Positions 9,099-16,763 of a DNA stretch of 64,000 nucleotides are shown piece after piece. Source of the DNA: Asaia bogorensis (GTDB taxonomy: Bacteria; Pseudomonadota; Alphaproteobacteria; Acetobacterales; Acetobacteraceae). The notes below the pieces were generated by a model. It was given only the letters and a program-made list of their open reading frames with translations. It had not been told where the DNA came from and did no database searches. Location of the stretch: assembly GCF_900465345.1 (NCBI RefSeq), contig NZ_UEGO01000004.1:205648-269647 (forward strand). The letters are read 5' to 3'. The translations under genes and the position numbers were made by a program. The stretch's first letter is position 1. Each line of letters starts with the position of its first letter.

Positions 9099-10058
9099 TT
9101 ACTGCCCGCTATCGGGCTCACGATCGGCATCGTAGAGCACCTGAAGCACGGCGCACCACGGATAGCGCGTGTCATAGAACTGACCCTCGGCGGTTGCGAG
9201 CGCACCGTTGGAATCGGTCGGAACATGGGTCAGGGATACCGTATCATCCACATTGCCGCCGATGATGCTCAGCTCATTGCCAAAAGGCGGGGCATTCTGA
9301 TGCGTGGCAACCACGATGCCGCAATGGGAAGGGAACCCATAGGAGGTTGGCAGCATGGCAAAGGTCACGCTGCGGCTCTTGCCGCGACCCACGCAGAGCA
9401 GATCACCCAGCTGGGGAATATAGGTTTTCGGGTCCTGCGCGCGCAGACCCGTGGACTGTCCCGAAGCGGCGGCATTGATATAGGTCGAATGGTTGGGCGA
9501 ATAGGGAAAGCGGTCATTCGCACCGGCCACGCGCATCACATAGGAGATGAACGCCGCCGACCAGGCGTAATGCCCGTCATTCTCGGGGCGGAAAAGCTGA
9601 CCATCCGCATTGTATTTGCCGCTCCATGAGACTTCCGTCTCATAGGGGTCCTGCCCGATCCACCAGTACTCGCCTACACGCTGCCAGAGGCCGGGGATAC
9701 GCTCGGGCTTGAGCGAGGGGGCACTTGGCTCGGGACGATCCTCGGGATCGTCATCGCTGACAGGGTTACCGAACATGCGCCATTCGCGCATGGCGATCGC
9801 CACAACATCCTGACGGTTGAACGGCACGAAATTGCGCGAGGCGAAGTCGGGCACATGGCCATCATAGCCATAGGCCCCGACACGCCCGTTGGCATATTGT
9901 GCCATAGGCGTCTGGGCCGGATGTTGCGCTGCATTCTGAACCGCAGTCGACGCGCACCCTGAAAGCAGCATGAGCGCACCAAGAGCGCCGACAACCCGGC
10001 TCTGCCCGGCAAGGGTATTCTGCGCATATGATCGTAAAGAAAACAGTCCGGCGCCCAT
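9099..10058 (-). CDS. DUF2272 lipoprotein, CHAP/NlpC-like fold suspected
   Basis: Starting at the ATG at 10058, which has GGGAGAAG upstream, the protein has a lipoprotein signal with lipobox LLSGC (C35). The mature part of about 285 residues matches DUF2272: HYAWSAAFISYVMR, NHSTYI, and SHCGIVVA. The pattern of a conserved SAAFIS helix followed by a His-containing strand recalls CHAP/amidase-like domains, although an active enzyme is not proven. It is the first gene of the operon with bioA, with a three-base gap, so the whole operon may be read from a promoter upstream of 10148. The envelope location makes a direct role in biotin synthesis unlikely. Confidence 0.85.
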   Translation of the reverse strand: MGAGLFSLRSYAQNTLAGQSRVVGALGALMLLSGCASTAVQNAAQHPAQTPMAQYANGRVGAYGYDGHVPDFASRNFVPFNRQDVVAIAMREWRMFGNPVSDDDPEDRPEPSAPSLKPERIPGLWQRVGEYWWIGQDPYETEVSWSGKYNADGQLFRPENDGHYAWSAAFISYVMRVAGANDRFPYSPNHSTYINAAASGQSTGLRAQDPKTYIPQLGDLLCVGRGKSRSVTFAMLPTSYGFPSHCGIVVATHQNAPPFGNELSIIGGNVDDTVSLTHVPTDSNGALATAEGQFYDTRYPWCAVLQVLYDADREPDSGQ

Positions 10059-10200
10059 GATGTGATTCTTCTCCCTGTATGCGCAACGAGCGCCGAACAG
10101 CGCCGGTTCATTACAGCGAGATAGGAACGAGAGCGGCGCTCCGGTCAAGTGCCGCTCTTGTCATGCCTTGGTGACTGCCTTGCGCGAGGCAGCCGAGGCT

Positions 10201-11304
10201 TCAGCCAGCCTGATCAGGGAACAGGGAAGCAAGAGCCTCGGCAGTTGCCTCGCAGCGGCCACGCTCGGTAATCAGCCCTGAAACCAGTCGGGCCGGGGTA
10301 ACGTCGAAGGCCGGATTGGCGGCCTTGGTAATCCGGGGGGTGACGCGCACGCGGGCAGCCTGACCCTGCTCATCGATGCCATGAACATAGGTTACTTCCT
10401 CGCCCGAACGCTCCTCGATGGGAATTTCCTTCACACCATCGGTTACCCGCCAGTCGATGGTCGAGGAAGGCAGCGCGACCCAGAAGGGCACGTTATTGTC
10501 ATGAGCCGCCAGGGCCTTGAGATACGTGCCGATCTTGTTTGCAACATCTCCCTGACGGGTTACGCGATCTGTCCCTACGATCACCAGATCAACATCGCCA
10601 TGCTGCATCAGGTGCCCACCGGCATTATCCGCGACCAGCGTGTGCGGCACGCCATGCGCCCCCAACTCCCAGGCTGTCAGCAATGCGCCCTGATTGCGGG
10701 GGCGTGTCTCATCCACCCACACATGAACGGGCAGCCCGGCATCATGGGCCATATAGATTGGGGCCAGGGCTGTGCCCCAATCGACCGTGGCAATCCATCC
10801 TGCATTGCAATGGGTCAGGATATTGAGACGTTCCTGACCGGGACGGCGCTTCTCCCAGAGCGTACGAAACAGCTCAAGCCCATGACGACCGATGGATTCA
10901 TTGACCTGCACATCCTCGTCACAGATCGCATCCGCCTCTTCATAGGCTGCCTTCACGCGGGCATCAGGCGCCAGAGGCTGAAGATGCGCCACCATGCGTT
11001 CGATGGCCCAGCGCAGATTGATGGCCGTCGGGCGCGTCTCGACCAGACGCGCTGCGGCGTCCTTCAGCCCGGCATCGGATGCGTCTTTCTGCAGGGCAAA
11101 GGCCAGACCATAAGCGGCAACCGCGCCAATCAGGGGGGCACCGCGCACCTGCATGGTACGAATGGCATGGGCTACCTGATCCTCTTCGCGCAGGGCGAGA
11201 ACATCGAGCGTCCAGGGGAGCTTGGTCTGGTCGAAGATATGCACGAGAGCCGGGTCATGGGCGTCGCGCCAGACACTGCGATAGGGCGTACCGTTGATTT
11301 TCAT
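10201..11304 (-). CDS. mtnA: S-methyl-5-thioribose-1-phosphate isomerase
   Basis: MtnA isomerises methylthioribose-1-phosphate to methylthioribulose-1-phosphate in methionine salvage. The 367-residue protein shows the eIF2B-like fold signature: [25 protein letters not shown] with the catalytic-type cysteine, ETRPRNQG, and VGTDRV with the catalytic aspartate. The ATG at 11304 ([10 protein letters not shown]) agrees with the family start; an upstream GTG at 11328 is in frame but adds eight residues and has no binding site. No other mtn gene is in the window. It diverges from a Nudix hydrolase; the region between them contains a long inverted repeat. Confidence 0.93.
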   Translation of the reverse strand: MKINGTPYRSVWRDAHDPALVHIFDQTKLPWTLDVLALREEDQVAHAIRTMQVRGAPLIGAVAAYGLAFALQKDASDAGLKDAAARLVETRPTAINLRWAIERMVAHLQPLAPDARVKAAYEEADAICDEDVQVNESIGRHGLELFRTLWEKRRPGQERLNILTHCNAGWIATVDWGTALAPIYMAHDAGLPVHVWVDETRPRNQGALLTAWELGAHGVPHTLVADNAGGHLMQHGDVDLVIVGTDRVTRQGDVANKIGTYLKALAAHDNNVPFWVALPSSTIDWRVTDGVKEIPIEERSGEEVTYVHGIDEQGQAARVRVTPRITKAANPAFDVTPARLVSGLITERGRCEATAEALASLFPDQAG

Positions 11305-11393
11305 GTGGGTATCCGTCTTGTGAGCCACGCAATGCGGGGGAACTGCTTCCTGACAAGGGAGCCGGTGTCATGATCAGAGGGCTAGCATGTGGC

Positions 11394-11432
11394 AAATAAG
11401 GGGAGAGGACTCAAGTTCCTGTACCCTTATTT
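11394..11432. promoter_or_regulatory. Long inverted repeat between mtnA and the Nudix gene
   Basis: AAATAAGGG at 11394-11402 is exactly complementary to CCCTTATTT at 11424-11432, and the 21-base interior has a second, nested AGGA/TCCT pairing. It lies about 90 bases upstream of mtnA and 135 upstream of the Nudix gene. It could be an operator for either gene or a structured leader; no known riboswitch was recognised. Confidence 0.4.
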
Positions 11433-11512
11433 CCTGTAACGCACCGGGCTTTTTCATGAATCTGCCACGATACTGACAAGCTGTGGAACCACGCTGATGA
11501 TCGGGAACAAGG

Positions 11513-11542
11513 TTTTACGGCTGGGCCGATCCGGTCTATATT
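11513..11542 (+). promoter_or_regulatory. Likely sigma-70 promoter of the Nudix gene
   Basis: A -35-like TTTTAC (11513-11518) and a -10-like TATATT (11537-11542) are separated by 18 bases. Transcription would begin near 11549, about 20 bases before the ATG at 11568. Confidence 0.45.
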
Positions 11543-11567
11543 GGGGCATAGGCAAAAGGACCAGAAT

Positions 11568-12200
11568 ATGAGCGAACCGCAATGGCTGACCTGGGCACGG
11601 GACGTGCAGGCGATCGCCCAGAACGGGCTCACCTTCTGCCAGAACCCCTATGATCGCGAACGGTACGAGCAGTTGCGCGTGCTCGCATCGTCCATGATCG
11701 CCGCGCTGGGCCAGAACACACCCGAGACAGTGCTGACCCTGTTCACGAATGAAAATGGCTACGCCACCCCCAAGATCGATGTCCGTGGCGCGGTATTCAA
11801 CGCGGCAGGCGCGATCCTTATGGTACGCGAAGCCATCGATCAGGATCGCTGGACCCTGCCTGGCGGCTGGGCGGACGTGAATTTCACCACGGCCGAAAAC
11901 ACGCTCAAGGAAGTCATGGAAGAGAGCGGGTACAGCGCGGAAATCATCAAGCTGGCCGCCCTTTGGGACCGCAACAGACAGGGCCACCCGCCTGACGTCT
12001 TTTCCTGTGCCAAGGTGTTCTATCTGTGTCGTCTGACAGGCGGCACCCCCACCATCGACAATCTCGAAACCTCGGGGATCGGCTGGTTCAACCGTGACAA
12101 CCTGCCTGATGATCTCTCTTTGACACGGCTCCTGCCCCATCAGCTTCGCCGCATGTTCGATCATTACGACCAGCCGGATCTGGCGACGGATTACGACTGA
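11568..12200 (+). CDS. Nudix hydrolase with Nudix N-terminal domain
   Basis: The 210-residue protein has a helical N-terminal domain of the PF12535 type (WLTWARDVQAIAQNGL) followed by a Nudix domain. The Nudix box is visible as GGWADVN, then LKEVMEESGY, with the metal-binding glutamates in place. The group hydrolyses nucleoside diphosphate derivatives such as ADP-ribose; the exact substrate is not readable. The start at 11568 has AAAGGACC upstream, and a TTG further up adds nine residues without a better site. The glycosyltransferase gene follows after four bases, so the two are probably cotranscribed. Confidence 0.88.
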   Translation: MSEPQWLTWARDVQAIAQNGLTFCQNPYDRERYEQLRVLASSMIAALGQNTPETVLTLFTNENGYATPKIDVRGAVFNAAGAILMVREAIDQDRWTLPGGWADVNFTTAENTLKEVMEESGYSAEIIKLAALWDRNRQGHPPDVFSCAKVFYLCRLTGGTPTIDNLETSGIGWFNRDNLPDDLSLTRLLPHQLRRMFDHYDQPDLATDYD

Positions 12201-12204
12201 CGCC

Positions 12205-13287
12205 ATGAAGGTCATGACCATTCTCCCCCGCCGGGAGGGCTATGCGCCCGACCGTGCAGGGGCCATCGCGCTTCTGATCTCCCGTCTGGCGTCCCCGGAA
12301 GATATCGTGATCGGCACCGAAATCACCGGCTCACCTTTGCCGGGTGGCCAGTTCATAGCCGTGACCGAACCGGGCGGGCTGCATCGCTGGCGCCGTGATG
12401 GCACGCGCTATCGGATTGCCTGCCAGCGTGAGATCAGACGGCATCGACCCGATCTGGTGGAGGTGCATAACCGTCCGGCTCTGGCGCGGGCGCTCCGGAA
12501 GTGTGGTGTCCCGGTTCACCTTATTTTGCATAACGACCCACAGGACATGCATGGGGCCCGTCGTCCGCGCCAGCGTCAGGAGCTCATGCAGCATGTGAAA
12601 GTGTTCACGGTCTCTTTCTGGCTGCGACGACGCTTTCTGGAAGACCTCGATGACGGACCGGTTACGGTCATGCCCAATTGTCTCGATCTGTCTGCCCTGC
12701 CCGCTCCCCCCGAGAAACGCGCGAAACTGGTGCTTTTTGCAGGCCGCATGGTGGCGGATAAGGGGGCCGACGCCTTCGTGCGCGCCTGGGCTGCGGTCAG
12801 CCAGAAGGCTCCGGGCTGGAAAGCGATCATGATCGGGGCCGATCGCTTTCGCTTCAATTCGCCACGCACAACCTTTGTCGATCGGGTCGAGGCCAGCGCG
12901 AGCGCGGCCGGAATTACGCTCTGTGGCTATCAGATGCATCATCAGGTGCTCGAAGCCATGGCGGCGGCCTCGATCGTCGTCGTGCCCAGCCGTTGGCCCG
13001 AGCCTTTCGGTCTGACTGCGCTAGAGGCCATGGCGAGCGGCGCGGCTGTTATCGCCTCACCCCGCGGGGGCCTGCCTGAAGTTGTGGGAGAGGCAGCTCT
13101 TCTGGCCCTCCCGGATGAAGGCGATGCGCTTGAAAAAGCAATGCTGCGCCTGATCGAGAACGAAGCACTCAGAGCAGAATGCGTCCGGCGTGGATACGAG
13201 CAGGCGCAGAAATTTGATCTGGCACGCGCCCGTCAATTACTAAAGAAAATGCGTGATAAATCGGTAAACCTCGGAAAATCGCACTAA
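12205..13287 (+). CDS. Family 4 glycosyltransferase (GT-B)
   Basis: The 360-residue protein has a GT-B fold layout: a Rossmann-like N-terminal half with VEVHNRP, a central linker, and a GT4 C-terminal half with LVLFAGRMVADKG and the nucleotide-sugar motif EPFGLTALEAMASG. GT4 enzymes transfer a sugar from a nucleotide sugar to a lipid or polysaccharide acceptor at the cytoplasmic membrane face. There is no signal peptide. It sits four bases after the Nudix gene; no other glycan genes are adjacent, so the acceptor is unknown. Confidence 0.88.
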   Translation: MKVMTILPRREGYAPDRAGAIALLISRLASPEDIVIGTEITGSPLPGGQFIAVTEPGGLHRWRRDGTRYRIACQREIRRHRPDLVEVHNRPALARALRKCGVPVHLILHNDPQDMHGARRPRQRQELMQHVKVFTVSFWLRRRFLEDLDDGPVTVMPNCLDLSALPAPPEKRAKLVLFAGRMVADKGADAFVRAWAAVSQKAPGWKAIMIGADRFRFNSPRTTFVDRVEASASAAGITLCGYQMHHQVLEAMAAASIVVVPSRWPEPFGLTALEAMASGAAVIASPRGGLPEVVGEAALLALPDEGDALEKAMLRLIENEALRAECVRRGYEQAQKFDLARARQLLKKMRDKSVNLGKSH

Positions 13288-13365
13288 GCGGTGATCTGTG
13301 GCGCCGCATATTCGACACATTAAAGACATTGGCTATGACCGTACAGTATTTCTCTGAGAGGACAC

Positions 13366-13794
13366 ATGTCTAAAACACGAATCCTGCCTGCCCTTGCTCT
13401 TGCTGCTTTTGTGGCGGCACCTGTGGCTCATGCACAAACTTCAGGATGCGATACCAATACAGGAAATACAGGTGTGATTGGTCGCTTGGCGGCCAAGGAA
13501 AACTGCCTGAACAATCGGGTGCAGAACTGGCAGAACAAGAACAAGGAAGCATCCGAAGCTCGTCAAAAGAAGATCGACGAACTGCGCGACAAATACACTA
13601 ATGCTCCCGAGCGTGAACGCGAGAAGATCCAGAACAAGATCGATGCCCAGAAGGACAAGCTGAACAACCTGAAGCAAGAGCGCACCCAGCGCATTGATCA
13701 GTTCAAGGCTGACCAGAAAGCTCAGCGCGACCAGATGAAGGCATTGTCGGACAAGACAAAGCAGGATTTTCGCAATCTGGGTCGCTTGAACTGA
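13366..13794 (+). CDS. Small exported coiled-coil protein
   Basis: The start has GAGAGGAC just upstream. The protein begins with a signal peptide (MSKTRILPALALAAF, cleavage after AHA). The mature 119 residues are highly charged and helical: from about residue 55 onward nearly every residue is Lys, Glu, Asp, Gln, Asn or Arg with regularly spaced Leu, Ile and Met, which predicts one long coiled coil. Two cysteines (C28 and C47) could form a disulfide. I do not recognise a family. It resembles small periplasmic chaperone-like helical proteins only in composition. It is monocistronic and followed by two hairpins. Confidence 0.8.
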   Translation: MSKTRILPALALAAFVAAPVAHAQTSGCDTNTGNTGVIGRLAAKENCLNNRVQNWQNKNKEASEARQKKIDELRDKYTNAPEREREKIQNKIDAQKDKLNNLKQERTQRIDQFKADQKAQRDQMKALSDKTKQDFRNLGRLN

Positions 13795-13802
13795 CGGTTT
13801 GA

Positions 13803-13826
13803 CAGGATGGCGTGTCCGTCATCCTG
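13803..13826 (+). terminator. Weak hairpin after the coiled-coil gene
   Basis: CAGGATG (13803-13809) pairs with CATCCTG (13820-13826) nine bases after the stop and is followed by GATATTT. The stem is only 7 bp with a 10-base loop, so termination here may be partial. Confidence 0.4.
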
Positions 13827-13841
13827 ATATTTCCCCCTTCT

Positions 13842-13873
13842 CCCTTGCAGCCCAACCCTATGGGCTGCAAGGG
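13842..13873. terminator. Strong 13-bp hairpin
   Basis: Bases 13842-13854 are perfectly complementary to 13861-13873 with a 6-base loop. There is no T run after it, so it is either a factor-assisted terminator or a 3'-end stabiliser for the transcript of the coiled-coil gene. Confidence 0.5.
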
Positions 13874-13957
13874 CCGCGATTTGTCCTTACTGACCCGCAG
13901 ACAGCGAAATGTGTCGGATAAAAAAGACCTGCTAGAGCCGAATTCCCGTGTCTCGCC

Positions 13958-14878
13958 ATGACATTCGGCGTTAAGACAGGCGCCATGACGGTTTCTCCCC
14001 CCATACAGGGCTCCCGCCCAGTCGTTCCTACGCCTGGTTCAGCGCACGCGCCGAAGCAATGGCAGAGTGAGCGAAAACTGGCAGTGCTCACCGGTGCCTC
14101 AGGAGGAATCGGCGTTCTGATCGGCCGGATCCTTTTATCGCAGGGCTATGATCTCATTGCGCTTTGCCGCTCGAAGCCCGATCTTGATTCCGGCCGCACC
14201 CTCCATATTCCCTACGATCTTTCCCAAACCGAGACGCTTGCTTCAGCCAGCGAGACGATCGGGCAGTTTGATCGTCGGGTGTTTGCCCTCATCCATTGTG
14301 CAGGACTGATCACGCCATCCCCGGTTGCCGAAGCTGAAGAGGCCATGCTCACAGCGCAGATCACCCTCAATCTTACCGCGCCCATTCTTCTCACACGCCA
14401 TCTCCTGCCGCATATGAGGCCTGGCAGCACCCGCAGCGAACCAGGCGGTCATATCGTTTTCATCAATTCCATGTCGGCAGTCATGCCCCTGGCCGGAAGT
14501 GCGGCCTATGCCGCGGCCAAGGCTGGTCTGCGAAGCTTTGCACTCTCGCTCGCCCAGGAACTGCGTCCATCAAGTCTCTCGGTCAGCAGCGTTTTTCCCG
14601 GTGCGGTACAGACATCCATGCTGCAACGCGAGATGGAAGAGGGTGGCTCGGTGCTGAATTACGTGAGCACACCCCTCGATCCCGGAAAAGTCGCCCAGGC
14701 CGTCATCAACCAGCTTGGCAAAACCCGGAAGAATACCTGCCGCGAGCAGTTCATGCCCGCCATTGATGGCGTATTTGGCAAGATGTGTATGGTCGTACCC
14801 GCGCTTTTGCGCCTGACCCTGCCTGCACTCCATGCGATCGGACGGCGTAATTACGAGAAGGCCCGACATCGCAACTGA
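13958..14878 (+). CDS. Short-chain dehydrogenase/reductase
   Basis: A classical SDR fold is visible with NAD(P)-binding TGASGGIG (45-52), an NNAG-like IHCAG, the catalytic serine in FINSMS and the catalytic YAAAK. It carries an unusual N-terminal extension of about 40 residues rich in Pro and Ser before the Rossmann fold; if translation starts at the ATG at 13985 this is nine residues shorter. The total length is 306 residues. The gene lies 74 bases before bioF on the same strand and could be cotranscribed with the biotin operon, but no biotin step needs an SDR of this type, except possibly pimeloyl-chain reduction, which housekeeping FabG normally performs. Confidence 0.85.
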   Translation: MTFGVKTGAMTVSPPIQGSRPVVPTPGSAHAPKQWQSERKLAVLTGASGGIGVLIGRILLSQGYDLIALCRSKPDLDSGRTLHIPYDLSQTETLASASETIGQFDRRVFALIHCAGLITPSPVAEAEEAMLTAQITLNLTAPILLTRHLLPHMRPGSTRSEPGGHIVFINSMSAVMPLAGSAAYAAAKAGLRSFALSLAQELRPSSLSVSSVFPGAVQTSMLQREMEEGGSVLNYVSTPLDPGKVAQAVINQLGKTRKNTCREQFMPAIDGVFGKMCMVVPALLRLTLPALHAIGRRNYEKARHRN

Positions 14879-14952
14879 GCAATGACACCCATACCGGGGT
14901 CGGGTCATGCCGAAGAATTGACAAGCCCACGCCATAGCGGCAGGGACAAGCC

Positions 14953-16137
14953 ATGACGCGCTTTGATCCGCTTCTCAGACAGGCACTCGACACGCTGGAA
15001 TCCCGTTCCCTGCGTCGCACCTTGCGCCCCCTGCATCGCACCCCCGATGCGGTTCTGCGTCAGGGCCGCGAAGTGCTCGATTTCTCGTCAAACGATTATC
15101 TTGGTCTCTCGGGTCATCCACTTCTGCGAGACCGCGCCGCCGACTGGGCTGTGCAGCATGGCACGGGAGCGCGGGCGTCACGGCTGGTCAGTGGCACGCT
15201 GGATCTGCATCAACAGGTCGAGGGACGCCTTGCCCGCTTCAAGGGGGCAGAAGCCGCCCTGCTGTTCGCTTCGGGCTGGCAAGCCAATGCTGCTGTTCTG
15301 CCCGCCCTGTTCCGCCTGGCCCGTGAACAGACCGGCGCGCCGCCGCTGGTCTTTACCGACAAGCTCAATCACGCCAGCATGCATCACGGTTGTGCTGCAG
15401 CCGGGGTGAAGCAGATCAGGTTCCGTCACAACGATCTGGCCCATCTCGAGGTCTTGCTTGAGCGCCACGCCGAACAGCCCGGCATGCGCTTCATCGTAAC
15501 CGAGAGCGTCTTTTCCATGGATGGCGATACGGCCGATATTGCCGCGCTAAGCGCTCTGGCCAAACGATACGATGCCTTCTTCTACCTTGATGAGGCCCAT
15601 GCAACGGGTGTTCTGGGCCCCCAGGGGCGCGGCCTGTCTCATGGTCATGAGGTGGATCTCGTCATGGGCACATTCAGCAAGGCGCTGGGCAGCATGGGAG
15701 CCTATATTGCCGGTTCACGCGCCCTGTGCGACTGGATCATCACGGCATGCTCGGGGTTCATCTACAGCACAGCCCCATCCCCGCCGATGTTGGGCGCCAT
15801 GGATGCGGCTCTGGAACTCATGCCTGATCTGGAGGCGGCCCGCCTGAAACTGCGGCAGAATGCCGCACTCCTGCGTCAACGGCTCAACGAAGCCGGGATC
15901 GATACAGGCGGTTCAACCACGCAGATCATTCCCGTCATGATCGGCGATGAGGAAGCGACCCTTGCTCTTGCCGAAACGCTCGAAAAGCAGGGCCTGCTGA
16001 CCATCGCCATCCGTCCGCCAACGGTCCCCGCCGGGTCGGCGCGTCTGCGTCTGGCCCTCAGTGCCAGCCATGATGAAGCCGCCATCAACAGGCTTGCCGA
16101 TGCCCTGACCGGAGCCCTGCGGCCAGGCCGGTCATGA
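14953..16137 (+). CDS. bioF: 8-amino-7-oxononanoate synthase
   Basis: BioF condenses pimeloyl-ACP with L-alanine to give 8-amino-7-oxononanoate (KAPA). The 394-residue protein belongs to the alpha-oxoamine synthases: DFSSNDYLGL near the N terminus, GTGARASRLVSG for substrate binding, D213 and H216 in YLDEAHATG for cofactor binding, and the PLP lysine K243 in GTFSKALG. The substrate type (BioF rather than KBL or HemA) is supported by the following bio genes. The stop overlaps the next start by four bases. bioB is not in this window. Confidence 0.95.
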   Translation: MTRFDPLLRQALDTLESRSLRRTLRPLHRTPDAVLRQGREVLDFSSNDYLGLSGHPLLRDRAADWAVQHGTGARASRLVSGTLDLHQQVEGRLARFKGAEAALLFASGWQANAAVLPALFRLAREQTGAPPLVFTDKLNHASMHHGCAAAGVKQIRFRHNDLAHLEVLLERHAEQPGMRFIVTESVFSMDGDTADIAALSALAKRYDAFFYLDEAHATGVLGPQGRGLSHGHEVDLVMGTFSKALGSMGAYIAGSRALCDWIITACSGFIYSTAPSPPMLGAMDAALELMPDLEAARLKLRQNAALLRQRLNEAGIDTGGSTTQIIPVMIGDEEATLALAETLEKQGLLTIAIRPPTVPAGSARLRLALSASHDEAAINRLADALTGALRPGRS

Positions 16138-16763
16138 AGCTCGTCTTTGTTCACGGATGGAGTTTCGATGCCCGGTTCTGGTCCCCGGTTCACGAGGCAC
16201 TCGGCCATCCTGACTCGGTTTTTCTCGATCGCGGCTACACAGGTGCGCCCGAAACACTGACCCTGCCCGACGCCCCCTATCTTGCCATCACCCACTCAGC
16301 AGGCACGGCAGATCTTCTCGCCCGCGACCTCACCGGGTGTCGCGGCATCGTGGCATTCAACAGTTTCGCCCGTTTCACCCGGTCGGACGATTTTCCCGAA
16401 GGTCTTCCTCCCCGTATCCTCTCCCGCATGGCCAGTCGCCTGTCCGATGATCCGGCGGGGGTTGTCACGCAGTTCCGGCAGCAATTCGAGCCCTTCCTGC
16501 CCTGCACCACGCTGGCACCCGACAGGTTGCAGGCCGGGCTTGATGCGCTGATAGCGACCGATGCCAGAGCCGAAGCGCGCCGCTGGGGGGCCAGTCTGAC
16601 AACAATTAGCGGCACGAATGATCCGCTGGTAACACCTGCCATGACCCAGGCCGGCTTCCCTCTGGCGAAGACCCTGCAACGCGAAGGCGGGCATCTTCTG
16701 CCCCTGACCGATCCTGAGGGTTGCGCCGCCATCATCCGGGACCGGCTGGAGCAAGGCGCATGA
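16134..16763 (+). CDS. Alpha/beta-hydrolase in the bioH position (putative pimeloyl-ACP methyl ester esterase)
   Basis: The 209-residue protein has an alpha/beta-hydrolase fold with VFVHGWSFD for the oxyanion region, nucleophile S55 in ITHSAGT, acid D163 in SGTNDPL and H187 in EGGHLLP. The nucleophile elbow reads THSAG rather than GxSxG. It is locked between bioF and the bioC-bioD fusion by 4-base overlaps on both sides. In the BioC-BioH pathway an esterase must remove the methyl group from pimeloyl-ACP methyl ester before BioF acts, and no other esterase is present, so that role is likely. It is shorter than E. coli BioH (about 256 residues) and does not look like BioG (DUF452). The assignment is from context plus fold. 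Confidence 0.75.
   Translation: MKLVFVHGWSFDARFWSPVHEALGHPDSVFLDRGYTGAPETLTLPDAPYLAITHSAGTADLLARDLTGCRGIVAFNSFARFTRSDDFPEGLPPRILSRMASRLSDDPAGVVTQFRQQFEPFLPCTTLAPDRLQAGLDALIATDARAEARRWGASLTTISGTNDPLVTPAMTQAGFPLAKTLQREGGHLLPLTDPEGCAAIIRDRLEQGA

Noticed and set aside
10381..11373. A 330-codon plus-strand frame opposite mtnA
   Set aside because: mtnA is clear, and the opposing translation has no recognisable domain.
13958..14878. The SDR gene before bioF as a dedicated biotin enzyme
   Set aside because: It is separated from bioF by 74 bases, is not coupled, and no biotin step specifically needs it; it is kept as a general SDR.
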